Notes under the pieces: model-generated | Seen by the model: the letters and a program-made list of their open reading frames with translations, nothing else | What the model was told of the DNA's origin: nothing | Databases searched by the model: none | Part shown: piece by piece, positions 45,418 through 53,926 of the stretch | Layout: each line of letters opens with the position of its first letter | Numbering within the stretch: the first letter of the stretch is position 1 | Translations under genes and position numbers: made by a program | Assembly: GCA_014239255.1 (NCBI GenBank) | Contig: JAAZZE010000008.1 | Location: forward strand, 1-59,877 | From: Gammaproteobacteria bacterium | GTDB lineage: Bacteria; Pseudomonadota; Gammaproteobacteria; Arenicellales; UBA868 | DNA length: 59,877 nt | Direction of reading: 5' to 3'

Positions 45418-45763
45418 AGATAGGCCTGGGCTCTCTAACAGGCTTCACTATCCAGTTGAACAAGCGCATGGGCAATCCACCAGAGCGTCCCGTATTGTTC
45501 TTGTCGGGACTTTCCGCGCATCAATTGTCGGAAAGCCATGGGTGTTCTGCTGATCGGCCGATGCTGACTTGGCGAAGATTCCTGGGTCTCTAGCAGTGTT
45601 CCAGCAGGCGTGGCATCAGCTCAACCAGGTTACACGGTCGGGTTCGGTAATCCAGCTGGAACTGCAACAACTTGTCCCAGGCCGTAGCACAGGCGCTATC
45701 TCAAGTTATATTTGATGTACTTCATGTTCTTGTCTCAATTGTGTACACACTTGGGAGAAGAAT
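45418..45763. other. intergenic region with the moaB 3' end duplicate
   Basis: About 345 bp upstream of the integrase. The first 175 bp hold no recognisable gene. The segment 45594-45695 is a diverged copy of the moaB 3' end (separate entry). The remaining 68 bp before the integrase start contain GGGAGAAG as its ribosome site. Confidence 0.6.
45594..45695 (-). repeat. displaced moaB 3' end (attachment-site duplication)
   Basis: On the minus strand this codes for ACATAWDKLLQFQLDYRTRP, CNLVELMPRLLEH and a stop. That is the last 34 codons of MoaB, and the intact gene at 48720-48833 is about 80 percent identical in DNA with mostly silent changes. Both copies point the same way and flank the integrase region. 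A 22-bp identical core lies at 45633-45654 and 48769-48790. The pattern fits integration into the 3' end of moaB, with the element replacing the end of the gene and leaving the old end here. Confidence 0.85.
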
Positions 45764-46654
45764 ATGGGAAGCATCCGAGTACGAGAAGGCCGTTATCAGG
45801 CCAATGTTAGACGCAAAGGTTACGCGCCAGTAACCGCCACCTTTACCAGCCGTGAAGTAGCCAAGCGGTTCATTAAATCCACAGAGATCGCAATGGAGCG
45901 CGGCGATTATGCGCCACGCAGTTCTTTGACTGTGGGCGAACTGATGCAGAAGTACGAGAACGAGTATCTACCAACCTTGAAGAATGGTGGTGATTCCCAC
46001 AAGTGGCGAGTACGGTTACTCAAGAGATACTTTAAAGACTTACCACTGGCTGACTTAACACCAGCGCATCTTGCAAAGTACCGTGATAAACGGGTACTCA
46101 AGGTTGCGCCACTGACAGTAAAGCGTGATCTGTCGGTCTTATCATCAGCAATCAACACCGCTGTCATGGAATGGGATGTTCCACTTGATCTAAATCCTGT
46201 ATCACGGATCAGATTTAAGAACGCAGATGTTCCACGGGACAGGCGATTGCAACATGGGGAAGAAGAATTACTTTTGAGTGAGGCATATCCATGTCTAAAA
46301 CGCCAAATTATCGTAGCGATAGAAACAGCAATGCGTCAGGGGGAGATTTATAGCATCAAGAAAAGTGATATTAATGCTCAGAATCAAACGCTTCAAATCC
46401 CTGAAACTAAGACCGACAGGCCCAGAACAATCCCATTGTCCAAAAGGGCATTAAAAGCCCTTACAGACCAAATAGGAGCGTCTGGCAATGTAATTCAACT
46501 GTCTGATCGACCAATATTTGATGTCAACAGGTGGACTGAGTGGAACAGGTTTACAAGACTCAAGGAACAATGCGGTATTGAGGATTTACGCTTCCATGAT
46601 TTACGCCATGAAGCCACATCGAGGTTATTTGAGCGGGAGACAGGACAGTACTGA
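45764..46654 (+). CDS. truncated tyrosine site-specific integrase
   Basis: Phage-type integrase lacking its C terminus. Residues 1-60 hold an arm-type DNA-binding start (RVREGRYQANVRRKGYAP), residues 60-150 the SAM-like core-binding domain, and then the catalytic domain with the first Arg (ETAMRQGEIYSI) and HDLRHEATSRLFER. The sequence departs after LFER and stops at 46654, so the second His/Trp and the Tyr nucleophile are missing. Normal relatives run on another 35-45 residues. It cannot catalyse recombination. The promoter side is 68 bp from the moaB fragment, the usual att-int distance. Confidence 0.85.
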   Translation: MGSIRVREGRYQANVRRKGYAPVTATFTSREVAKRFIKSTEIAMERGDYAPRSSLTVGELMQKYENEYLPTLKNGGDSHKWRVRLLKRYFKDLPLADLTPAHLAKYRDKRVLKVAPLTVKRDLSVLSSAINTAVMEWDVPLDLNPVSRIRFKNADVPRDRRLQHGEEELLLSEAYPCLKRQIIVAIETAMRQGEIYSIKKSDINAQNQTLQIPETKTDRPRTIPLSKRALKALTDQIGASGNVIQLSDRPIFDVNRWTEWNRFTRLKEQCGIEDLRFHDLRHEATSRLFERETGQY

Positions 46655-46770
46655 TACAGGGGGCAATCGCTTAATTCGCAACGCTCTACTTGCATTCGCC
46701 AAGTACCGTCATCCAGTTCATCAAAGCAACATTCTCGGCACATAGCTTCTATGGCTTTCTGTCTGGTCAT
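46640..46770 (-). pseudogene. truncated phage-type Cys-rich small gene
   Basis: From the ATG at 46770 the minus strand encodes MTRQKAIEAMCREC then CFDELDDGTWRMQVERCELSDCPLYQYCP. This resembles small phage proteins with a CxxC...CPLY zinc-type set that normally end in a VRP-like tail. After about residue 44 the frame continues only as antisense of the integrase. Both genes therefore lost their ends at one junction near 46630-46660. The stop in the antisense part lies at 46495. Confidence 0.6.
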
Positions 46771-47087
46771 TACTTTCTCTCTCCTGTAACAGGAATAGCC
46801 AGCAATCCCATAAAGGGTGATGTTCTGGGGTCAGGTGCAAGTAAGCCCCGCATAGGTTGGACATAGCGTGGTACTGACCTACGTTGCTGTGGACGTTGCA
46901 CTGGTCCACGAGGTTTACGCTGTGCCAAGTGTTGCTCCGCTACTTTGTTGAGAGCTTCTTGTGTTTTGTGTTGCTTCTGAATCTCAGCAACCTTTGCTCT
47001 GTACTCTTCTTCAGTCATACCCCGATCACTGATGGGCTTTACATCAATCTTCAGTCCAGTTTGGACCAGTTTCTTTTTTTGATTCAT
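46770..47087 (-). CDS. small basic protein of the integrative element, unknown
   Basis: 105 residues, rich in Lys, Arg, Gln and Pro, with RAKVAEIQKQHKTQEALNKVAEQHLAQRK as a likely helix. Its stop overlaps the ATG of the Cys-rich gene, so the two were cotranscribed. It resembles small hypothetical genes of phages or satellites, but no name can be given. Confidence 0.6.
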   Translation of the reverse strand: MNQKKKLVQTGLKIDVKPISDRGMTEEEYRAKVAEIQKQHKTQEALNKVAEQHLAQRKPRGPVQRPQQRRSVPRYVQPMRGLLAPDPRTSPFMGLLAIPVTGERK

Positions 47088-47721
47088 CTCAAATTTCCTT
47101 GCCGAAATGGCATAGATGACCCTTCGCGGCCTGTTGAGGGGCCGCTACGGGTCTGGTTAAAAGTGTTTAACGATTCAGATTTGAGTCTTATGAGAGGCTA
47201 TGTTGCGATAGTCTCTATAGGCTCAAGAATTCACCTGTAGAGGTTCTTACGATAACCCTCTACAAGCACTATCCCTGTACTGGCTACCCCTACCGTAAGG
47301 AAGCATTAATCACAGATCTGATGTCCTCACACTCCCGATTTATAGGAGGTTCCCTATAAGGACGATTTATTCAGATCTACCCTCTTCTATAAGGGAGCAT
47401 TAATCCTTAACTGTCGATACTCTCTATAGGCGGGTAAATTCAACTATAGACATTCTAGGTGGGAAAACGGAGTTTATGAGGATGGTGGAAATGGGGAGTA
47501 ATAGTCCTTTACACGCATAGCGCAAGACTTACAGAGCATAAGCTACTCTGCTCACAGTGCTGGTCACCAACCAGAATTACTCACCCATACGATGACTCAT
47601 ATCAGATCATCGCCCACCATCTTTTATTTTTACCCCCCCCAATTTTTCCCAACCCCAAAATTTTGGAATGCTCTTTTTAGCCCATCCGGACCTAGTTGAG
47701 TTTACGAGACGAAAAATCACG
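47088..47721. other. noncoding segment of the element with repeats and homopolymer runs
   Basis: About 630 bp without a credible gene. It holds an interrupted hairpin at 47118-47150 (CGCGGCC and GGCCGC arms), the repeat cluster at 47206-47456, a C8 run near 47633 and the 12-bp palindrome CCAAAATTTTGG at 47655-47666. It may include the element's origin or an operator set. Confidence 0.6.
47206..47456. repeat. imperfect direct-repeat cluster, iteron- or operator-like
   Basis: Two copies of a 42-bp unit beginning CGATA-TCTCTATAGGC lie at about 47206 and 47415, about 32 of 42 bases alike. Two copies of AAGGxAGCATTAATC lie near 47297 and 47391. TATAGG-like palindromic cores recur at 47341 and 47353. 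The arrangement looks like protein-binding repeats of a replicon or regulator. No initiator gene is intact nearby. Confidence 0.6.
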
Positions 47722-48285
47722 TTACCCAATGGGCAGGTTCAAAGTTTTTAACTCGGCCTCACGAAGTGGCAAATCGGAGCTGAGGAAAAACTCGTCAAGC
47801 TGCGGCGGCGCCACTGACGTTGCCGAAAGCATGTCGTGCACCTGAGCACGATGGTGAATCTGGTGCGTGAACAAATGCGCAAGCACGCTCCAGACAGCCT
47901 CCGTGTACTGTGTACCGTCTAAAAGTTTGAACGACACCGTTGAGGAAAGGGTTTCGGGCGTCACAGTCTCGCAGTATTCGATCAGCGTTCTATCGGCAGT
48001 CACCTGATCCTCCACTATTGAAGCGAGTTCGCTGTGCAATTCGTTCCCAACCTTGCCGGGCAGGTACTGCTCTCCTGTTAAGCGTTCTAAGTAGAGCCAA
48101 TCTACGAAAACGATGTGATCGAGGTGGATGTGAATTGAGCCGAAAAAGCTAGGGCGGTTAGCGTAGTACTCCGAGGCAGGCAGGTGCAAACATGCTGAAT
48201 GCAGGCGATTATTACTCCAGTGGTTGTTTCTGGCTTGGGCTATGAGGTAATCGCCAAGTTCAGGACGCAACGTGTTCCCAGTCAT
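47722..48285 (-). CDS. DinB-family protein
   Basis: Four-helix-bundle DinB/YfiT-type protein. HLDHIVFVDWLYLERL near residue 50 and HLFTHQIHHRAQVHDMLSATSVAPPQLDEFFL in the C-terminal third supply the His metal ligands typical of thiol transferase or DinB folds. The preferred ATG is at 48285 (MTGNTLRPE). No partner is visible. It is inside the integrative element or just at its edge, so it may be cargo. The physiological role is unknown. Confidence 0.85.
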   Translation of the reverse strand: MTGNTLRPELGDYLIAQARNNHWSNNRLHSACLHLPASEYYANRPSFFGSIHIHLDHIVFVDWLYLERLTGEQYLPGKVGNELHSELASIVEDQVTADRTLIEYCETVTPETLSSTVSFKLLDGTQYTEAVWSVLAHLFTHQIHHRAQVHDMLSATSVAPPQLDEFFLSSDLPLREAELKTLNLPIG

Positions 48286-48719
48286 CCTTTGATCCTCGCT
48301 GTTTTCCATTACTCTTTTAAAAGTTTAACTGAGGTCAAATATTCTTGTGGACGAATATGTATAAAACTAACAGAACTAGTACTACCGCCTTATATTTTTT
48401 CTCCTCCTTTTTTTGAAATGCTCAAAATCTTCCGATGGTGAGTGGAAGAGATATAACGTAATACGATACATCGATGATGGGGTCGGGTGGGGGTCTGTCC
48501 TGTCCTGTTGACGCTGTTCGACCATATAGCGTGTCTGAATATAGTACGCAAACACATTCAGACATTCAGACAAATTAGGTCATTAAAGGGTAGGGTAGAA
48601 ACAGATAGAACATCATCATCAAACAAAATGTAGTAACGATAATTGCAATGCAATTACGCAGTAGAAATTAAATCGAAATTACAGTACCTTATAGGCTCGC
48701 GACAACGGAATGGAAATGA
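48286..48719. other. AT-rich noncoding segment before moaB
   Basis: About 430 bp, AT-richer than the core genes, with short tandem repeats (ACATTCAG twice near 48552, CTGTC twice near 48497). No gene on either strand is supported. It is the right part of the element; moaB ends at 48720 with its imported 3' end. Confidence 0.5.
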
Positions 48720-49253
48720 TCAAGCCTGTCGGTGTTCCAGCAATCTAGGCATCAGTTCAACTAGATTGCACGGTCGGGTTCGGTAATCCAACTGGTGTAC
48801 CAATAGCTTGTCCCAGGCGGTCGCACAGGCACCGGAGGATCCTGGCAGGCAGAAAAGATAGGTGCCGTTCGCAACCCCAGCCACAGCGCGTGACTGCAAT
48901 GACGATGTGCCGATTTCCTCGTAGGATACAGCCCGAAAGATTTCACCAAAGCCATCGAGCTCTTTTTCCAGCAACGGTGTCACTGCCTCCGGGGTTCCAT
49001 CAAAGCCCGTCACGCCGGTGCCTCCGGTGGTCAGTACCACCTGAACCTCAGTATCAGCGATCCAGCGTGACACGACAGAACGAATCTGGAAGATATCGTC
49101 GGGTACGATAACTTTCTCGACAATCCGGTGGCCTACGCCCGTCAGGCGTTCGACTAACAACTTGCCCGACTTATCATCAGCTTCAGTACGCGAATCCGAT
49201 ACTGTCATCACTGCGATGGGAACCGGAACAAATTCACGGGCTTTACTGGACAT
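48720..49253 (-). CDS. moaB: molybdenum cofactor biosynthesis protein B
   Basis: MPT adenylyltransferase-type protein (MogA/MoaB/MoeA-like domain). Visible motifs: VMTVSDSRTEADDKSGKLLVERL near residue 15, VVLTTGGTGVTGFDGTPEAVTPLLEKELDGFGE near 80-115 and FCLPGSSGACATAWDKLL near 150. The ATG at 49253 (MSSKAREF) has AAGGTG upstream. The final 34 codons are the copy that appears to have been brought by the integrative element. It is divergent from moaD across about 90 bp. Confidence 0.95.
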   Translation of the reverse strand: MSSKAREFVPVPIAVMTVSDSRTEADDKSGKLLVERLTGVGHRIVEKVIVPDDIFQIRSVVSRWIADTEVQVVLTTGGTGVTGFDGTPEAVTPLLEKELDGFGEIFRAVSYEEIGTSSLQSRAVAGVANGTYLFCLPGSSGACATAWDKLLVHQLDYRTRPCNLVELMPRLLEHRQA

Positions 49254-49340
49254 GGGCAACACCTTCGCTTGTGGCTAAATAGGTCTCGCCCTATTATAGG
49301 GTTGCCATCACCTTGATTTCCTTAATACCCCGTTCCATTC

Positions 49341-49571
49341 ATGAGCATCAACGTCCGATTCTTCGCCAGCCTGAAAGAGCGCATTGGCAGCGCTGCCCTA
49401 GAGATAGATGCGCAAGGCATAACAACCGCCCGTGATGTCTGGACATCGGCCAGTGGGCAAGAAGCCGATGAAGAAATGCTGGTCGCCATTAATAAAGAGT
49501 ACGCTGCGCTGGACCGGACAGTGGCTGACGGCGACGAGGTGGCATTTTTTCCGCCTGTGACCGGCGGCTGA
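49341..49571 (+). CDS. moaD: molybdopterin synthase small subunit
   Basis: Ubiquitin-like sulfur carrier of 76 residues, ending in the required Gly-Gly tail (FFPPVTGG). The start MSINVRFFASLKERIG is typical. Thiocarboxylated at the C-terminal Gly, it passes sulfur to precursor Z together with MoaE. It is 7 bp before moaE, so the two are cotranscribed. Needed for cofactor of the molybdoenzyme at 7071. Confidence 0.95.
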   Translation: MSINVRFFASLKERIGSAALEIDAQGITTARDVWTSASGQEADEEMLVAINKEYAALDRTVADGDEVAFFPPVTGG

Positions 49572-49578
49572 GGTAGCG

Positions 49579-50013
49579 ATGACCATTGAGGTTTTCGAAC
49601 ATCCCTTCGATCCCTGGCAGGCCGTGGCCGATTATCGCTCCAGCCACCTTGCGATAGGCAAAAGTGGCGCCAGCGCTGTTTTTGTAGGCACCATGCGCGA
49701 TTTTAATGAGGGGGATGATGTACAAGCGATGGTGCTGGAGCACTATCCTGGCATGACCGAAAAACAGTTACAGGCTCTGGTGAACCAATCCATATCTGCA
49801 CACAATCTTGACGATGCACTGGTCATCCACCGCGTCGGTGAACTCAAACCCGGTGAGGATATTGTCCTGGTTGCCACTTTCTCAGCACACCGAAAGGCCG
49901 CTTTTGATGCCTGCCGTGAGATTATGGAGGCGCTGAAATCGACCGCGCCTTTTTGGAAAAAAGAAATCCTCGCCTCGGGAGAGCGCTGGGTCGAGAAAAA
50001 TACCGCCGGTTGA
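49579..50013 (+). CDS. moaE: molybdopterin synthase large subunit
   Basis: 144 residues. GASAVFVGTMRDFNEGDDVQAMVLEHYPGMTEKQL contains the MoaE N-terminal active-site region, VIHRVGELKPGEDIVLVATFSAHRKAAFDACREIMEALKSTAPFWKKEI holds the catalytic Lys pair, and GERWVEKN ends it. Works with MoaD. It converges on the methyltransferase gene; AACGCT and AGCGTT could form a hairpin in the gap. Confidence 0.96.
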   Translation: MTIEVFEHPFDPWQAVADYRSSHLAIGKSGASAVFVGTMRDFNEGDDVQAMVLEHYPGMTEKQLQALVNQSISAHNLDDALVIHRVGELKPGEDIVLVATFSAHRKAAFDACREIMEALKSTAPFWKKEILASGERWVEKNTAG

Positions 50014-50045
50014 TAAAACGCTTTGTCAGCTTGTCGTAGCGTTGA

Positions 50046-50609
50046 TCAGTGTGGACGGCGGGCCACGATCCACGATATGTTCTCTTGCGGGTCATCGCCA
50101 TCAGCCAGTTCAATCGTATCGAGCATTAAAAAGGCCGAAGCCAGTTCACCGGGTTGCAGTACATATTCCGGGCTAAAACTTGGCGCTTTGACGAGATGAT
50201 GCACATTGAAAGTCTTGAAAATCAAAATGCCGCCAGGCGCTAATACCTTTGCCATCTGCACAAACAATCTGCGGTTGAGATAACGAAAACAGCAGATCAC
50301 AGCCCAGAGCCCTTTGGGCAGAACGGCATTATCCAGATCAAGCTCACAGAGTTGGATTGCCACGCCTTCGCGCTTTGCAAGGCGCCGACCCAGAGCCAAA
50401 CCAGCGGCACTGCAGTCGAGCGCTGTAACCTGAAAACCCTGCTGCGCCAGATACACGCTGGCGTGACAAGTGCCCGCCGCGATATCCAGAGCTCGGCTTC
50501 GATCAACCCGGGTATCGATATACCTTGCAAGCAATGGATCGACACGCAACATGGGCGCCAACTCAGCACCAAGATACTTCGCTTGCCATCTTTGAACGTC
50601 ACTTTTCAT
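50046..50609 (-). CDS. class I SAM-dependent methyltransferase (TehB-like)
   Basis: Small methyltransferase of 187 residues from the ATG at 50609. Motif I is ALDIAAGTCHASVYLAQQGFQVTALDCS (D-x-A-x-G-T), motif post-I is in LDCSAAGL, and ELDLDNAVLPKGLWAVICCF is motif II. The C-terminal HHLVKAPSF fits TehB-like small thiol or tellurite methyltransferases, but the substrate is unknown. It lies between moaE and the TauD-type gene. Confidence 0.85.
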   Translation of the reverse strand: MKSDVQRWQAKYLGAELAPMLRVDPLLARYIDTRVDRSRALDIAAGTCHASVYLAQQGFQVTALDCSAAGLALGRRLAKREGVAIQLCELDLDNAVLPKGLWAVICCFRYLNRRLFVQMAKVLAPGGILIFKTFNVHHLVKAPSFSPEYVLQPGELASAFLMLDTIELADGDDPQENISWIVARRPH

Positions 50610-50701
50610 CAATGCTGCCCGGTCACCACTGCCGCCGCTCGATCTCACCGCGGAAAAGAAAACTTTAGGACAAAACGCCGTTATAGATCAGCCACAACCG
50701 G

Positions 50702-51757
50702 CTAGGTTTTAGGCACCGCATATTCTTCATACTCCAGTGCGCCTTGATAAACACTGGTTCGACCCGTCTGTTTAGCAATCCCGGCGCGCTTGCCAAACGC
50801 CGAGATGTCATCCACGATGGGGCGCGGTTTATGTGCTCTTAACCACAGTCGCAGCATATGACGTCGCTTGTCAGGATCATCATCGTCTGCAAACGCTGTT
50901 CGGTTATGCAAAACCGTGTAGTTATTGAACAGCAAAATATCTCCTGGTGCTAGCATGAACTGCTGATAACACCGGGGACCGTGCGCCACCTTGTCCAGGG
51001 TATCCAATGCGCCCTGTTCGGCTGGGGTTTTCTCTTTACCCATCTCCGCAAAAGCCATTTCAATATAACTTCTCAGGTAGCTGATGCTGAGATAGCCATC
51101 CTTCATTGAAAATACGGGTACCTTTTGTTCCGTGATCGGCGATTCACCCTCTGCCTGCTCACCAAACAGATGGTAGTGAAACCCTTCACACAGCGTAACT
51201 AAAGCGTCCGGGTAATTTTCCACGAGCTCGTTATAGATTGCAGCAGCCGCGGCATAGCCGCTCAACCCACCTTCCTTGGCGGGTGTGAGGCACATCATCC
51301 CAACGATATCGGTCGCATCCGTATGCAAAGCCAACTCGGTGCTGTTCTGGTAGGCACGGTAGCGGGCGTTCTTGCCACCAAGGTTCACGACGTGTCCCAG
51401 TCGATCCCCAGCCAGGCTTTGCGACTGGGCTTCTCCCATATGTGCACCAATCCCCCAGAAGATGAGTCCACAATCCTCCTTCGAGTAACGATCGGCAGGA
51501 AACCCGCTCAACAAAATCAAACCTTTTCTTTCCTGGATTTCATGCAGCCACTGCGTTAGAGCAGGGCTTAACACAGTCAGAGGAAAATCCCGCGCAGTAA
51601 TTTTTTCAAGATCCAGGCCACACTCCTTGACAGCGCATAAGGCCTGGTCAAGGTCGGCCAGTTCCGTCTTGCTCAGCGAATAGGCGACATCAGATTTAGA
51701 GCAAACGGAATCAGTAGTCCAAGCGTTGGGATGATCAATTTTTGTCTTGGTCAGCAT
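50702..51757 (-). CDS. TauD/TfdA-family Fe(II)/2-oxoglutarate dioxygenase
   Basis: 351 residues from the ATG at 51757. The iron triad is seen as LALHTDATDIVGM (His and Asp) and a late His in VLHNRTAFAD; the 2-oxoglutarate Arg is in RRHMLRLWLRAHK. It may hydroxylate or cleave a sulfonate, quaternary amine or acid; it is longer than TauD (283) because of an N-terminal addition. The preferred start fits MLTKTKIDHP. It lies downstream of a palindrome-rich leader (51865-52021). Confidence 0.88.
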   Translation of the reverse strand: MLTKTKIDHPNAWTTDSVCSKSDVAYSLSKTELADLDQALCAVKECGLDLEKITARDFPLTVLSPALTQWLHEIQERKGLILLSGFPADRYSKEDCGLIFWGIGAHMGEAQSQSLAGDRLGHVVNLGGKNARYRAYQNSTELALHTDATDIVGMMCLTPAKEGGLSGYAAAAAIYNELVENYPDALVTLCEGFHYHLFGEQAEGESPITEQKVPVFSMKDGYLSISYLRSYIEMAFAEMGKEKTPAEQGALDTLDKVAHGPRCYQQFMLAPGDILLFNNYTVLHNRTAFADDDDPDKRRHMLRLWLRAHKPRPIVDDISAFGKRAGIAKQTGRTSVYQGALEYEEYAVPKT

Positions 51758-51864
51758 GGTCGGCCAATTCGGTTGGGGGTCTTGCACTATAACCTGCTCT
51801 TACAAAAAACCAATCTGGGCTCAGCAATTATCGTTTGAAAATCACCGACCAGCACTCATTGGCG

Positions 51865-52021
51865 TTTTGGCCAAGGTGGCCCACCCTGTCAGGTACTGAA
51901 GCCAATACAGGCACTCTGGAACGCGCCGTCGCCTTCCAGAGTGAGAAACACGGCAAAGCTTTGCAACAACATAGGGCAAGCTCGTTACAGCCACCGAAAC
52001 CTTACGAGGCCACTTAGCCAT
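51865..52021. repeat. palindrome-rich intergenic element, possible structured RNA
   Basis: Inside 256 bp between moeA and the dioxygenase gene there are nested inverted repeats. An outer pair TTTGGCCAAGGTGGCC (51865) with GGCCACTTAGCCA (52008) encloses a perfect 10-bp stem CACTCTGGAA/TTCCAGAGTG (51912-51943, 12-nt loop) and a 12-bp palindrome GCAAAGCTTTGC (51953-51964). No gene is supported. It could be a leader RNA of the dioxygenase, a terminator of moeA or a small mobile inverted-repeat element. Confidence 0.55.
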
Positions 52022-52043
52022 AGGGCTTTTTGGCAAGTAAAAG

Positions 52044-53306
52044 TTATACCAGCCCGGCAAACGGCTCGACAATCACAGAGTCGCCCGGTTGCGCACCGGC
52101 GCTCTCGAGGGGCAGGATGACAAAACAATTGGCCTGACTCATCGAACTCAAAATACCCGAGCCCTGCTCGCCTGTCGTTGCAACTACCAGGGCGCCGCTT
52201 TCATCCTGCGACAGGAAACCGCGTTGGAATTCGGTACGACCGGGGCGTTTTTTCAGTCGATCAGTCGTTCGAGCCCTAAGCCGCAGTGGCTGCCAGGCAA
52301 TCTCGCCAGACAGATGCTTAAGCGCTGGAAGCACGAACTGATAGAAGGTCACCATGACCGAAACTGGATTACCCGGCAAACCGAAAAAAAGACTCTTACC
52401 GATTCGCCCAAATGAAAGTGGCCGACCCGGCTTCATTGCGATCTTCCAGAAATTAACTTCGCCGATCTCGTCGAGAACTTCCTTAACGTAATCCGCGTCG
52501 CCGACTGAAGCACCGGCAGAGGTGATGACCACATCGGCCATGTTGGCAGCGCGTAGGAAAGTCTCCCGTATCTGTTTCCGATCATCCGGCACTACGCCAA
52601 GGTCATTGAAAGCAACGCCGGAGCGGGTCAGCATACCGTGCAAGGTATAACGGTTGGAATCGTAGACCTCTCCCAACGCCAGCGGCTGGCCAATCGAACG
52701 TAACTCATCGCCATTGGAGAAAAAAGCCACCTGCGGTTGGCGCAATACTGGAAGTTCACTAACGCCCAGCGATGCCACCATGCCGATATCCGCTGCCAGC
52801 AGCCGGCGTCCAGCACCAAGCGCAGTACCACCGCGTGCCAGGTCTTCCCCGGCGTGTCGTACATGTTGCCCTTCACGCTGACCACCCGCCACCCGGATCA
52901 CGTCGCCATCGCGCTCGACATGCTCCTGCATGACCACTGTGTCGGCGCCGTCGGGCAACACCGCACCGGTCATGATGCGCACACTCTCGCCTGGGCCAAC
53001 CGAGCCGTTGAAGGCCCTGCCCGCCCATGCCGTGCCAATCATCTGCAGTGATGTTTTGTCTAAATCTGCAAAACGCAGCGCATAACCGTCCATAGCCGAG
53101 TTGGTATGGTTAGGTACCTCAATCGGAGAGTGCACATCGGCAGCAAGAATCCGGTCGAGCGTCTGGCGCAGCGCAACGACCTCTACATCGATAACCGGGG
53201 TAATTGTCTCAGCGATGCGCTTAAGCGCGCCGTCCACTGACAGCAAGGCCGGATTGTATTCATCGTCGCAACTGGGTTGGCGTGTCACTTGGCTCGGCGG
53301 ATTCAT
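52044..53306 (-). CDS. moeA: molybdopterin molybdenumtransferase
   Basis: Inserts molybdate into adenylylated molybdopterin. 420 residues with the MoeA N-terminal segment ([29 protein letters not shown]), [14 protein letters not shown] and GREDxxHxGxD-like [12 protein letters not shown], the MPT-binding domain III ([16 protein letters not shown], then [31 protein letters not shown]) and a C-terminal beta domain. It overlaps moaC by 4 bp. The moaC-moeA order fits one operon. Confidence 0.96.
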   Translation of the reverse strand: MNPPSQVTRQPSCDDEYNPALLSVDGALKRIAETITPVIDVEVVALRQTLDRILAADVHSPIEVPNHTNSAMDGYALRFADLDKTSLQMIGTAWAGRAFNGSVGPGESVRIMTGAVLPDGADTVVMQEHVERDGDVIRVAGGQREGQHVRHAGEDLARGGTALGAGRRLLAADIGMVASLGVSELPVLRQPQVAFFSNGDELRSIGQPLALGEVYDSNRYTLHGMLTRSGVAFNDLGVVPDDRKQIRETFLRAANMADVVITSAGASVGDADYVKEVLDEIGEVNFWKIAMKPGRPLSFGRIGKSLFFGLPGNPVSVMVTFYQFVLPALKHLSGEIAWQPLRLRARTTDRLKKRPGRTEFQRGFLSQDESGALVVATTGEQGSGILSSMSQANCFVILPLESAGAQPGDSVIVEPFAGLV

Positions 53307-53884
53307 GTCTTTCGCTTCCAGTCACCGGATCGGCCACCAGATTTTTCCAGCAGCTGAACGTCAGTAATGCTCATGCCCCGATCTACCGCCTTGCACATGT
53401 CGTACACTGTAAGTAACCCAGCACTGACGCCGGTCAAGGCTTCCATCTCGACACCCGTGCGCTCACGAGTCTCGGTCGTGACCGTGCAGTGCACGCACTG
53501 GGCATTACTGTCTATCTCGAAGATCACATCCACTTTCGTTAAAAAAAGCGGGTGACAGAGCGGGATAATCTCGGAGGTGCGCTTGGTTGCCATAATCGCG
53601 GCGACGCGAGCTACTGCAAGCACGTCTCCCTTAGGATGCCCGCCCTCGGTAATCAGGCTCAGCGTAGCTCGCTCCATGCAGATGCTGCCCTGGGCGACAG
53701 CGCGACGAGCGGTTACCTTTTTCTCTCCCACATCCACCATGTGGGCTTCGCCGCGCTCGTTAACATGGGTCAGTGTTTTCTTTGGAGGCAAAACTTGCAC
53801 CGCTGGATTCAAGATCGGTCGATTATTGTAGCGATAATCGGCTAAGTCTGGGTTTGGGGCCAGCATGAGGCCCCGCCGGCACAT
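53303..53884 (-). CDS. moaC: cyclic pyranopterin monophosphate synthase
   Basis: MoaC, second step of cofactor synthesis. [30 protein letters not shown] is the family N terminus and [31 protein letters not shown] the catalytic block, with the Lys and His in place; [23 protein letters not shown] ends it. Usual MoaC is about 160 residues. Here the frame runs about 30 codons further upstream with no MoaC match; a GTG near [13 protein letters not shown] would give a normal length. The true start is therefore uncertain. Confidence 0.95.
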   Translation of the reverse strand: MCRRGLMLAPNPDLADYRYNNRPILNPAVQVLPPKKTLTHVNERGEAHMVDVGEKKVTARRAVAQGSICMERATLSLITEGGHPKGDVLAVARVAAIMATKRTSEIIPLCHPLFLTKVDVIFEIDSNAQCVHCTVTTETRERTGVEMEALTGVSAGLLTVYDMCKAVDRGMSITDVQLLEKSGGRSGDWKRKT

Positions 53885-53926
53885 GCTAAAATTTAAATAA
53901 CTTCCACCTATTTAGAAGCCTTTTCT

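Noticed and set aside
45418-45593. Possible remnant gene between the MttB-type start and the moaB fragment
   Set aside because: No homologous frame could be read on either strand.
47100-47160. Hairpin with GC-rich arms upstream of the small basic protein gene
   Set aside because: Arms have mismatches and no T tract, so I do not call a terminator; it is mentioned in the noncoding region entry.
50014-50045. AACGCT/AGCGTT hairpin between moaE and the methyltransferase
   Set aside because: Six-bp arms, long loop and no T tract. Too weak for a terminator call.
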